NCBI GenBank assembly: GCA_001316125.1
Contig: BBCS01000001.1
Coordinates: 372,001 to 436,000 of the forward strand
Length of the DNA: 64,000 bases
Source of the DNA: Vulcanisaeta distributa JCM 11213
GTDB lineage: Archaea; Thermoproteota; Thermoprotei; Thermoproteales; Thermocladiaceae
Direction: 5' to 3'
Shown here one piece after another: positions 19,661 through 28,259 of the stretch. Position 1 is the stretch's first letter, and every line of letters begins with the position of its first letter. The notes under the pieces were generated by a model. That model did no database searches. It was not told the DNA's origin and saw nothing but the letters and a program-made list of their open reading frames with translations. The position numbers were made by a program, and so were the translations under genes.

Positions 19661-20323
19661 ATGACCCAGGGCAGCCTATGGATAGCCCTCTCAATGGTGT
19701 TTCTAGCCTTGGCTGCGGTCTTTGGTACCCTTTGGTTTGTGAGTAATCAAAAATACTCAACGTTGATGGCCGCGTACGATGCCCTGAAGGCTCAGTATGA
19801 TGACTTGAAGAGTCAGTACTCAGGCCTACAGAGCCAGTACAGTAATTTACAGAGTCAGTATTCGGCATGCCAAAACCAGTTAGCGAATTTACAAACCCAG
19901 TACAACAATTTACAGGGGCAGTACCAATCATGCCAAGCCCAACTACAGCAATGTACCCCGATAACTTCCACGCTTTACATGCAGGCCCTTGGGTTGGTTG
20001 GAGTTCATACAGGCATAGCTACATTATATATTTTTGTAAGTAACCCGTCAAATATTGATATTAGTATTGATGGATTCACCCTTGGTACATTAAAATGTAT
20101 CCTTAATAGTTCTGTGGAGATACCTGCTGGAGCACAGGGAGTAATGATAACAATAACGCTCCCAGTGAGCAATGGTTACTTCAGCGCATTTGGTGTCAGT
20201 GTTAATGGTACATCCGCGGTATGTTCAGGACAGCAGGTAGCCCAGGTTGGTGCACAATACAGTGGCTATATAACGACCGTTAGCGGGCAAACATATCCAT
20301 TCACAGTAACGGCAAGTTCATAG
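19661..20323 (+). CDS. Membrane-anchored coiled-coil envelope protein with heptad repeats
   Basis: A 220-residue exported protein, intact. Residues 5-27 (LWIALSMVFLALAAVFGTLW) are a membrane anchor. Residues about 40-97 are eight near-perfect seven-residue units of the type QYSxLQS, repeating at the DNA level with a 21-base period. Residues about 100-220 form a beta-rich extracellular domain with NPSNIDISIDGFTLGTL and N-glycosylation sequons such as NSS and NGTS. The layout suggests a surface stalk carrying a globular head. No family is recognised. The ATG lies about 20 bases after a TTTATAATTATTTAG promoter-like stretch. Confidence 0.7.
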   Translation: MTQGSLWIALSMVFLALAAVFGTLWFVSNQKYSTLMAAYDALKAQYDDLKSQYSGLQSQYSNLQSQYSACQNQLANLQTQYNNLQGQYQSCQAQLQQCTPITSTLYMQALGLVGVHTGIATLYIFVSNPSNIDISIDGFTLGTLKCILNSSVEIPAGAQGVMITITLPVSNGYFSAFGVSVNGTSAVCSGQQVAQVGAQYSGYITTVSGQTYPFTVTASS

Positions 20324-20457
20324 TACTTGGTCGGTGCATTGATGTTTCCATTAAAAATAATCCATGTTTCGTTATATCATCAATGATGATGTTTATTTTA
20401 ATTGAAAGACAATGTTTAAATATTTATTTTAACCATGGTATTAAGTAGTTAGATCTC

Positions 20458-21170
20458 ATGCAGCCTACTCAATCATTGGGGGGGATGAATAGGGCGGATG
20501 TTATGGAATTGAATAACATGTTTCGTAAGGCTATTGGCATGTTATTTCGGCACGCCACAAATTTGATTGATGTAATTAGGGATTGCCAAGGCGTTGAATG
20601 TGTTGATTTAGTGAATGCTGAGATTAATGATTTAAGGCTGATGTTCAATACTTAGTAAGTGAGATTAGGAGGGGGGGTCAATTAACGTTTGTTGTTGATT
20701 TTGCAAGGGCGATGTATGAGGTCTTTCAATACCTAGCTAGGTTTGGTTTGCTTAATACTGAATATAAGGAGTTCCTTAAGAAAGTTGCAATTGATGGTGG
20801 TGGCGAGTTTCTTACGGATTTGTATAAAGTCCAGGTGTTGTTTGTCAACGCAGGTAGAATACTAACGCATGCGGCCTGCATGGCCCGTTACAGGGGGGGT
20901 ATGTCTAGAGTTGGTAATTACATACTTGATAAGGCATTACTTTTACTTGGTATGGCTATGGATGAGGCATTGTTTGGTGATGGTGAGAGGGCCACGCGTT
21001 TATTGGCTTCTTCATTTCTCGTGCTTTATGGTAAGGAGAATGAGGCGGGGAATGTGTTGTTTAGGGCTGGTTATGGTTATGAGCAATTAGATAGATTTCT
21101 AAATTCCTACGCCTCATTTGCTACATTGTATGAGTTTGGTATCAGGTTTACGGAAAGTGACTACCTATAG
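20458..21170 (+). CDS. Orphan helical protein, frameshifted
   Basis: Not recognised. The first frame gives MQPTQSLGG and NRADVMELNNMFRKAIGMLF to MFNT. Adding back one T near 20654 joins it to LVSEIRRGGQLTFVVDFARA and MYEVFQYLARFGLLNTEYKE, then GRILTHAACMARYRGG and KALLLLGMAMDEALFGDGER, about 237 residues in all. It is helical and without membrane segments. Three glycine doublets (SLGG, RRGG, YRGG) are encoded by G7 runs. A TTTAAATATTTATTTTAA stretch about 30-45 bases upstream of the ATG is a likely promoter. The next gene starts 9 bases after the stop. Confidence 0.5.
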
Positions 21171-21179
21171 GGATGTACA

Positions 21180-21724
21180 ATGTATTTGGTGGGTACGAAT
21201 ATCCTCATTGATTATTATTTATGCTTTTACATGATTAGTTATCGTAAGAGCATTGAAGATAATGTAAAGCAAGCCAAGTATTGTAGATCGTTGAGAGATT
21301 TCTTGGTTAGCACTGAAAGATTGCTAATGAGTGACTTAAGTATGAGGGAATTCATGCTTAAGCTTATTGACAAGTTTGTGGAGTCGTTAACGCCACCGCC
21401 TAAAGAATTAAGTAATAGGGACTTGATAGGATTTACTGACGAACTTGCGAAGAAGTTGGTCAATAATTTAGGCATATCAGTAGTCAATACTAATGGTGAG
21501 GTGTTAAACGAAGCGTCTCGTATAGTAAATGAAAAATAAGTACAAGATTCCATAGTAAAGATTCACGTAGGAGGGAATTAAGAAAGCTTGGTAGAGATAT
21601 TATTAATATGATCCATGCCTATAAAAGTAATGCGTCATTTAAGGAATTAAATACAAAATGCTGTAAAATACTAATTAAGATAAATGATAAGATTCTACAA
21701 TTTACATTGATTCTTATAACTTAA
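21180..21724 (+). CDS. Orphan helical protein, probably frameshifted at an A run
   Basis: Not recognised. The frame from 21180 gives MYLVGTNILIDYYLCFYMIS, KYCRSLRDFLVSTERLLMSD and GISVVNTNGEVLNEASRIVN and stops at 21539. Restoring one A in the run at 21532-21536 lets it continue as EKISTRFHSKDSRRRELRKL, DIINMIHAYKSNASFKELN and KILIKINDKILQFTLILIT to a TAA at 21722-21724, about 180 residues. The longer reading is favoured because the added part is compositionally like the rest and fills the gap to the next gene. It is probably cotranscribed with the gene before it. Confidence 0.45.
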
Positions 21725-21776
21725 AATCAATCTCATGACACAGTTTAATGAAACTAAATGAACATAATGAATTAAA

Positions 21777-22579
21777 TTACTTTCCATTACTCACGTATGT
21801 TACTGTGAAGCTTGATCCGTCAGTGGTTAGTGTGCTTGGTTGTGCCAGGATCTTGCCGTTGTATGCGATCATTATTATTTCCACGGTTGATGGGTAGCTT
21901 CCGAAGGCCGCGGTGCTACCGCCCACGGTTGCGTAGCATGTGCCGATCACGTCTGTGTAGTCCTGCCCGAAGTATGCGGTTCCGAAGTTTGCCAGCGCCG
22001 TTAATTGCCCATTAACCGTTGGTCTCTCCAGTATGCACTCGGCCGATGAGAGTAGTGCTCCGCTCACGCTACCCATTACTGTGTATGTCTCGCCCCCCCT
22101 TGTGATGTCCTTGATCACTATGTTGAATTCGCCATTGCCTATGTACGTCACATTCACGTAGATCACATCGCCGGGTTTGACTGTGAATCCGCTTATTTCC
22201 ACAGAGGGTGATGGGTAGAATTCATACCATGCCCAGTATATGGGCTTACCACCACTGCACTCTATGGCCACCCCCCCTGCCTGCTCAACCGTACTGTCAT
22301 TGTACCCGTCAAGCCCGGCCCACAGGGCAACGTAAGTTGTCTGCCTGGTGCAGGTCACGGATGGAACAATGAACGAGCCTGCGACGCTCGTTACAGTACC
22401 CTCCCGCGCGGCACTGCGTAGCCAGCCCAGTTTAGGCTGTAGACTGTTGATGCGTAGCCAACGCCGTGCTTAATCATTGGGTGCATGGTGGGTGTTGCCG
22501 GTGCGTGGGCTGTGGCCACTGCTACCACGGCTATTAACGTGAGTGTTACGAGTATGGGTATTAGCTTGCTCCCAGTCAT
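21777..22579 (-). CDS. Secreted glutamic peptidase (family G1/A4, eqolisin-like), frameshifted
   Basis: Acid protease of the eqolisin type, acting outside the cell. The N-terminus MTGSKLIPILVTLTLIAVVA with ATAHAPA is a signal peptide. After LNWAGYAVPRG the frame slips near 22400 and continues VTSVAGSFIVPSVTCTRQTT, then YVALWAGLDGYND. VEQAGGVAIEC contains the catalytic Gln and AWYEFYP the catalytic Glu seen in scytalidoglutamic peptidase. The mature part is about 230 residues, a usual length. EQAGGV carries a G7-encoded extra glycine (EQAGV expected). No pro-peptide of fungal size is visible. Confidence 0.82.
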
Positions 22580-22667
22580 TAACTAAGTAGTCATTGATTA
22601 TCCCTTTAAAGCATTACCCATGTTCATTTTTAATTCATTGAATATGTATTATTGTCTTCGAATCATT

Positions 22668-23126
22668 TTACATACTTTGTCTCAGGAATTCCAGGGCCTT
22701 GGCAGGGTGCTCCTCCGGCTTGACCCCCCCCTGATAACCTTAGCCACCTTGCTCCGGGTTTATTATGAATGTGACCCTCTCCGCGGTCCCCCCCGTGGGC
22801 CTCAGCACACCGTATGCCTGCGATGCACGTTTCTCACTGTCGCTCAGTAATTTGAATTTCACACCGTACTTCTCAGCGAACCTCCTCTGGGTACTCACAG
22901 AGTCTGTGCTTATGCCCAAGACCACCACGCCCAGTTTCTCGAATTCGCCCCCCCATAGCCTGGCGAATTCCTGGGTCTCCCTCGTGCAACCACTGGTGAA
23001 GGCCTTTGGGAAGAAGTACAGCACTACCCACCTGCCCCCCCTGTAACTCGATAACCTTACCGTCTCCCCCCCATCATGGCTTTGTAGTTCGAAGTCGGGA
23101 GCTTCCTCACCCTCGTTGACCATCAA
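22668..23126 (-). CDS. Peroxiredoxin (BCP/AhpC-TSA type), frameshifted C-terminus
   Basis: Thiol peroxidase reducing hydroperoxides. APDFELQSHDG and VVLYFFPKAFTSGCTRETQE show the fold; the Cys in TSGCT is the peroxidatic residue. LGVVVLGISTDSVSTQRRFA follows. Five glycine doublets (DGGE, YRGGR, LWGGE, PTGGT and one near the end) lie on runs of seven or eight G where single glycines (YRGRW, LWGEF, PTGTA) are expected. After FIINPE the frame slips and should finish GKVAKVIRGVKPEEHPAKAL EFLRQSM with a stop at 22668. There is no obvious second, resolving cysteine. Confidence 0.85.
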
Positions 23127-23201
23127 CTTAACCTCAGTGTCGGGCTTTTCTATGTTTGGTTTGAATTAACTTAATATAACTGGTCCCGGGTGCTTAATCT
23201 C

Positions 23202-23721
23202 ATGAGCTCACTTAGGAGCTACCTAGTGGAGGTAATCCGCGAGTACGAGAGGGTGCTGGGCATGTATAGGGTGTTTATGAGCCTAGGCACTGCATGTGGT
23301 TCAAGCGAGTACGTGGGCGTTCTTGAGGCGGCGCTCGTAGAGTCCATACTCATGCACTCCCGCAGTTTAATTCAATTCTTCAAGATTGTTAAGGGCAGGA
23401 GGTATAAGGACGTCATTTACTACCTGCATACCTCAAACGCGGCGGTGCCAGGGAGTTTAGGCGTAGGGTCAGGGCGTGCCCTGCTATGATGATGCCCAGA
23501 GGATTATTAGGGGGGGTGTTAATAAGTATGTCCTTCACCTTACGAGGGAGGTTGCCGAGTCTGGCGATAGGCCTGTCGTGGGTAGGGACGCCATAGCAGC
23601 CGTTGTTAGGCTTCTTTGCTGTGTTTTCTCTGTCTTTGTTGATTATGTTGATGTTAGGGTGGTTAGTGGTGACGTTGTTGATGCGCTTAGGAGACTTAAC
23701 GGTGATTGCGTTAAGTATTAA
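23202..23721 (+). CDS. Helical orphan protein, frameshifted
   Basis: Not recognised with confidence; a HEPN-like helical bundle is possible. Start ATG 23202 (MSSLRSYLVEVIREYERVLG) lies about 25 bases after TTAATATAAC. The first part has AALVESILMHSRSLIQFFKI and RRYKDVIYYLHT. After one or two slips near 23440-23480 the second frame gives CYDDAQRIIRGG, NKYVLHLTREVAESGDRPVV and DYVDVRVVSGDVVDALRRLN to 23721, about 170 residues. The RGG pair is on a G7 run. rtcA starts 24 bases later on the same strand. Confidence 0.45.
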
Positions 23722-23744
23722 AGTCCTTATTGGTTATTCACGTG

Positions 23745-24806
23745 ATGAGCCTTGTGGAGATTGATGGTTCCGTGCTTGAGGGTGGTGGGCAGATACTTAG
23801 GACTGCCCTGCACTATCAGCAATTACTGGCAGGCCGGTTAGGATATATAACATTAGGCTAGGAGGAGTAATCCAGGGCTTCAACAGCAGCACCTGACTGG
23901 CGTCATTGCGGCCGCCAGGATATCCAATGCCCAGGTTACGGGCGCCGTGAAGGCTCCACTGAGCTTGTGTTTAAACCGGGGGGGAGGATTGGCTGTGGTG
24001 AGTTTAGGTTTGACATTGGAACCGCCGGTGCTATTACCCTTGTCATACAGACAATACTCCCAATACTCGTGTTCGCCCCGTGTAGGAGCACGGTGACAAT
24101 AACGGGTGGGACTGACGTACCCTGGTCACCGCCGATCGATTACGTGAGGTTCGTTATGCTTCCAATGCTTGGTCTATTTGGCGTTAAGGCTGAGGTTAAG
24201 CTCGTAAGGCGTGGTCACTATCCGAGGGGGGGTGGTGGTGAGGTTGTGCTTACGGTGGAGCCGAGTGGGTTAAGGCCCGTTGAGGTTGTTGAGTTTGGTG
24301 ATTTGAGGGAGGTTAGGGGGGGATTTCGCATGCGGTTAGGTTGCCGGCTCACGTGGCTCATAGGCAGGCCAACTCGGCTAGGGAGTACCTGGTTAAGGCT
24401 GGGGGTTAAGGTTCCAATTGACATTGCCGTGGAGACCTACGAGCAGGGTAAGGACCCACACCTGGGGGCCGGGCAGTGGTGTTGTCCTCTGGGCCGTGTC
24501 GAGTAGGGGGCTTGGTGAAGGGTGCGGATGCGCTTGGTGAGAGGGGGTAAGCCTGCGGAGGTGGTTGGTGAGGAGGCGGCCAAGGAGCTACTTGAGAATT
24601 TAAGGAGTGGTATGGCGCTTGATGAGCACATGGGTGACATGGTGATACCATACATGGCACTCGCCGGCGGTGGCGTGGTTGGCGTCTCCAAAATAACCCT
24701 GCATGCATTAACGAATATATACATAGTTGAGAAAGTACTCGGCGTGAGGTTCGAGGTCAGCGGTAGGGAGGATGAACCTGGCATTATTAGGGTCTCCCAT
24801 GCTTAA
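23745..24806 (+). CDS. rtcA: RNA 3'-terminal phosphate cyclase, frameshifted
   Basis: Converts RNA 3'-phosphates to 2',3'-cyclic phosphates using ATP. MSLVEIDGSVLEGGGQILRT is the family N-terminus, and FRFDIGTAGAITLVIQTILP and GGTDVPWSPPIDYVRFV follow. HYPRGGGGEV has one glycine more than the usual PxGGGEV and is on a G7 run (24226-24232). Frame slips occur near 23800, 23890, 23960, 24325, 24395 and 24475. Restored segments include RLPAHVAHRQANSAREYLVK and GADALGERGKPAEVVGEEA. The C-terminal DEHMGDMVIPYMALAGG contains the His-containing nucleotidyl-transfer motif. Length about 350, normal. Confidence 0.87.
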
Positions 24807-24853
24807 TTGCTTTGGTTATTTTTAATTAAGCGCATCGCTAATTCACTTGATTA

Positions 24854-26114
24854 ATGGGTCCAGGTACTGGATATAGGGGGGGTGGTGTACCGCTTTCAAT
24901 ACTTATTGGTTTGGGGGGGACATTTCTCGATGGTTATGATCTACTCAATATTAGCGTTGTCTTGCCCTTTCTAATTCATTTCATGCGCTTGACCCCCCCT
25001 GAGATGCAGGGATTACTTGGTACATTTACGTATATAGGCGGTGTATTTGGTGCCTGGTATTTGGTGCGTTCAGCGACCTCAGGGGGGGCAGGAGGGTGGC
25101 GCTACTAAGTGATATCACGTTCTTCCTAGTTAGTTCCCTGCTCTCGGCATTCGTCATCTCCCAGGTCAGCTCCTGACGCTTAGGTTCCTGATTGGTTTTG
25201 GGATTGGCGCTGACATAGTGTCTGGGCCGGCGCTATTGTCCGAGGAATCCCCCCCAACCTTAAGGAGGGGGGGCTTCTTACTTGGACTTTCATTAATAAT
25301 GATGCCACTGGGCGGACTTATCAGTGCAGTACTGGCTTACCTACTGTTCACAGCGGGTTTACCACCTAGTATCCTCTGGAGGATTATACTGGGTGCAGGT
25401 GCCGTGCCCGCGGCCATAGTAATACTACTGAGGAGTAAGTTGCCGGAGTCGTCAAGGTGGTTGTCTAGGGGGGGTGCTCCAGGGCGTAGGAGGATGCCAT
25501 TTAATGAGGTGTGGAGGGGGGGTTATTGGAGGATGCTTATTTACTCATCAGCCGCCTGGGTTGGGGGGGCTGGCACCACGTCTATATTCACGATATTCAC
25601 GCCAATGCTTGTCGCTATTAGGGGGGGTGGCGGTTACGGTAACATGCTGGGCACGGTATTACTGCTTTGGGCATTCGCGGCGTTAGGTGCTGTGTTCGGT
25701 TCATTAATGCTTGATAGGGTTGGTAGGAGAATCCTACTAATGGCTTCCCTACTTGGTTTAGGGCTTGTTTTCTGGTACGTGGCAGCTACGTACAAAACCC
25801 CAGGGCTTGAGTACTCGCTGTCCCTGGCCATGCTCCTGACATTCCTAGTAGTTAGTGGTGCATACACTGTTCAGACTGAGGTCTTCCCAGTGGAGGTTAA
25901 GTCCTTCGCCGATGGCATAGCCTTCTCCCTAAATAGGATTGCGAATTTCGTGTTTGGTGCATTAACACCAATCTTCCTCTACACAGGTTCAATAATGCAG
26001 TACCTGGGTTGGGTTGGAGCCTTCGTACTACTAATGTCGGCGATCGCACTACCTACCGGTATAGAAACTGCAAGGAGGGATCTTGAGGAGATAGAGAGGA
26101 TTGCCAGGAAATGA
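24854..26114 (+). CDS. MFS transporter (sugar-porter type), frameshifted
   Basis: Twelve-helix major facilitator. GGTFLDGYDLLNISVVLPFL is helix 1; LRGRRVALLSDITFFLVSSL (after restoring a slip near 25070) is the loop 2-3 GRR motif; LLTLRFLIGFGIGADIVSGP follows another slip near 25165. The C-terminal half is intact: LDRVGRRILLMASLLGLGLV and QTEVFPVEVKSFADGIAFSL. Ten G/C7 runs fall in this gene, each giving a doublet (LGGTF, TPPEM, LRRGG, AWVGGAG) where one residue is expected. Substrate unknown. Resembles the two minus-strand MFS genes at 28260 and 34603 in design. Confidence 0.8.
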
Positions 26115-26160
26115 TTTTGTGAGTAAAATACCTCGTTAATCCTTAATTTCTGGATATTGC

Positions 26161-26647
26161 ATGAATCAAGTAATGCTGTTCATAGAGACTCTAGTTTATG
26201 TGGTTAGGGATGGCAGGGTCCTCCTGATTAGGAAGAAGCGTGGACTTGGTGCTGGTTATTACAATGGGATCGGTGGTAAGGTTGAGGAGGGCGAGGACGT
26301 GGTCTCGGCCGCGGTTAGGGAGTGTAGGGAGGAGGTTGGTATTACGCCGAAGAATTTAGAGTGGATGGGACTTCTCGAGTTTTGGAATTATGAGGATGGT
26401 AAGGTGGAGTCCGTGCATTTCGTCCACGTATTCCTCGCCAGAGAATTCGACGGAGTGCCCAGGGAGTCCGATGAGGCTGAGCCAGTTTAGTTTGGGGGTT
26501 AATGAGGTTCCGTATGACAACATGTGGAGTGACGATGTGATGTGGCTACCAAAGGTCCTGAGCGGTAAGAAGGTTTATGCAAGGTTCGACTTCGACCACT
26601 GGAGTCTCATTGGTGGGCAGGTCTTCGAGCTGGTCAGGAGTACGTGA
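26161..26647 (+). CDS. Nudix hydrolase (MTH1-like), frameshifted
   Basis: Nucleotide-sanitising hydrolase, probably acting on oxidised purine nucleotides. The Nudix box GGKVEEGEDVV...RECREEVG is complete (residues about 39-60). After VESVHFVHVFLAREF and ESDEAEPV the frame slips near 26487, where EPVWFGVNEVPYDNMWSDD is expected; it then continues DVMWLPKVLSGKKVYARFDF and ends at 26647. The DExPYDxMWxDD block and the WLP motif are typical of MTH1-like members. Length about 160. Confidence 0.85.
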
Positions 26648-26831
26648 TCAGTCACGCCCTCACTCCTCACTACTCGGTCGTGTCACTAATCATCACTAAA
26701 CACTTAATAGGGCTGGGCTTAATAATCCCTTGGTGCTGACTCCTTCCAGGACGGATCGGGTGACGAGAAAACCGACCACTGAGCAAAACCACTACCCCAT
26801 GCCAACTCCCCCACGCGCCATCAACGCTGAC

Positions 26832-27260
26832 CTACGTAACTCTGCATTTAGTCTCATTATCTATAATGGGCATCACTTGGACGTTCATCATGCCATTACC
26901 GTCAGAAACAATTGTGTAGTTATCCAGCTTCGCATTGACATTAATAATCACGGGACTTAGTAGGTATAGTATTGGCGCCAGTATGAATGGGAGAATGACG
27001 AAGTGCCTTCTCTCGCCACCTTCCCTGGAACCACCATCAGTCGCTACTATCTCGTGATTCCTCTCAAGGTAGAAGTCACCATTCCTGGGTTCCCAATACC
27101 AGGCCTCAATAAACCAAAGGAGTGAGCCAAGGTCGTAATACCTCCTCTCAAAGATCGTCACACCATCAGGAATCTTCTTCCTCGGTGAATTACCATTGTA
27201 AGGGTAGTAAATAACCACGGAGTATCCCGGCGCAAATAATGCCTGTGCGGGCATTCGCAC
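26832..27260 (-). CDS. Orphan membrane-associated protein
   Basis: Not recognised. A 142-residue frame: MRMPAQALFAPGYSVVIYYP, then IFERRYYDLGSLLWFIEAWY and YLERNHEIVATDGGSREGGE. One clear membrane segment HFVILPFILAPILYLLSPVI is followed by INVNAKLDNYTIVSDGNGM. The C-terminus therefore probably lies outside the membrane. It stands alone with A/T-rich sequence upstream. Its aromatic-rich N-terminal half suggests a folded cytoplasmic domain. Medium confidence because no homologue is recalled. Confidence 0.5.
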   Translation of the reverse strand: MRMPAQALFAPGYSVVIYYPYNGNSPRKKIPDGVTIFERRYYDLGSLLWFIEAWYWEPRNGDFYLERNHEIVATDGGSREGGERRHFVILPFILAPILYLLSPVIINVNAKLDNYTIVSDGNGMMNVQVMPIIDNETKCRVT

Positions 27261-27592
27261 TACTTTCTATTCCAGAATATAAAAACCTTACTAATACTAT
27301 TAAGTGAAAAATACAAAAATTAATCATTTCAACAAGGCATGTTATTAAATAATCATTACTAAGCCAGGGTTATTGCACCATCAATAATTACAACGGCACC
27401 ATTTATATACTATGAATCGTCAAATACGATGAGTAATACGATTAGGCAATCTCCATTGTATCGACAAACTTACTCAAGGAATCCCTATGTAAACTTCCTC
27501 ATTTAGGCAATTAGCAATCTAAAGTTAATTCAGTAAGGAGAAAGAACCCCCCCACTTATTACAGTATGATATGAATTAAACAACCCAATTAG
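27261..27592. other. A/T-rich intergenic region
   Basis: About 330 bases between the orphan membrane protein and the tRNA-Arg 3' end. It contains a C7 run at 27547-27553 in noncoding sequence and A/T-rich stretches near 27290-27320 suitable as a promoter for the minus-strand gene. I see no coding frame or structured RNA. Confidence 0.45.
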
Positions 27593-27670
27593 CGGCCCCG
27601 GTGGGATTCGAACCCACGACCTACGGCTTAGGAGGCCGCCGCTCTATCCTGGCTGAGCTACGGGGGGGCC
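27593..27670 (-). tRNA. trnR(ccu): tRNA-Arg (anticodon CCT), with an inflated 5' acceptor strand
   Basis: On the minus strand the D arm is GCTC...GAGC, the anticodon arm GCGGC-CTCCTAA-GCCGT gives anticodon CCT (reads AGG), and the T arm is GTGGG-TTCGAAT-CCCAC. The 3' acceptor strand CGGGGCC is followed by discriminator G. The matching 5' strand should be GGCCCCG but reads GGCCCCCCCG, three C too many (plus strand 662-668 of the 27 kb block). CCA is not encoded. No intron. The extra bases would break a seven-pair stem and are best explained as a sequence error. Confidence 0.93.
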
Positions 27671-27744
27671 AAGGTAAGTCAATGACTTGGGAAATTTAAG
27701 TTTTTGCTTGTGTCTGATTTACGGAATCTCTTACCTCACCCCCG

Positions 27745-28182
27745 TTATTTACCATTTATCGCCTCACTTACTATTCGCATTAATGCGTTCGTTGTGCCGT
27801 TCATGAAGTGCTTCTTTATCCAGGGTTTCATTATTATGAAGAGCGGCGTTATTCTTACGTCCCATTGACTAATTAATGAATTTTCATTTATGTAATTCCT
27901 TACATAGCCTCTTATCGGGCCCCTCAAATAATTAATTAGCACAAGTCTCTCTGGGTCATGTACCTCAATTCTCGCGATGCCCTTATTACCCGGGCCTGGG
28001 AATGCGAACTTTATCCTGGCGGTATACGTATTACCGTCCTTGCTCAATATATCTATTTCTCTATGGCCCCCCCTCCAATACCTCGGCATGGACTTGACAT
28101 TGCTGAGTACCTGCCATACCCTATCCGCATTCCCTGGATTTATTTCTACACTCACTGTGAATTCAATACCTAGTATTGACAT
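27745..28182 (-). CDS. SRPBCC (START-like) family protein
   Basis: Ligand-binding helix-grip fold of the COQ10/polyketide-cyclase type. From ATG 28182 it reads MSILGIEFTVSVEINPGNAD, RVWQVLSNVKSMPRYWRGGH, then GNTYTARIKFAFPGPGNKGI and ERLVLINYLRGPIRGYVRNY, and ends KKHFMNGTTNALMRIVSEAI. About 145 residues, a normal length. A longer frame reaches 28263 and would overlap the next gene; the internal ATG fits the fold better. YWRGGH sits on a C7 run (28067-28073). Role unknown. Confidence 0.7.
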   Translation of the reverse strand: MSILGIEFTVSVEINPGNADRVWQVLSNVKSMPRYWRGGHREIDILSKDGNTYTARIKFAFPGPGNKGIARIEVHDPERLVLINYLRGPIRGYVRNYINENSLISQWDVRITPLFIIMKPWIKKHFMNGTTNALMRIVSEAINGK

Positions 28183-28259
28183 GTTGGTTATTTCTATGTG
28201 TGTAATGGGAGTAAAGAGTGTTTGTTTTTGATTATTTTGAGGGAACTGCCTAATTTCAA

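Noticed and set aside
24406..24784. Minus-strand ORFs of 100-115 codons rich in Pro, Ser and His
   Set aside because: They are antisense to rtcA, whose motifs are clear once frame slips are allowed.
26750..26790. GTGACGA...CTGA resembling a C/D-box RNA
   Set aside because: Only one imperfect C box and one D box are present, with no C' or D', so I do not call it.
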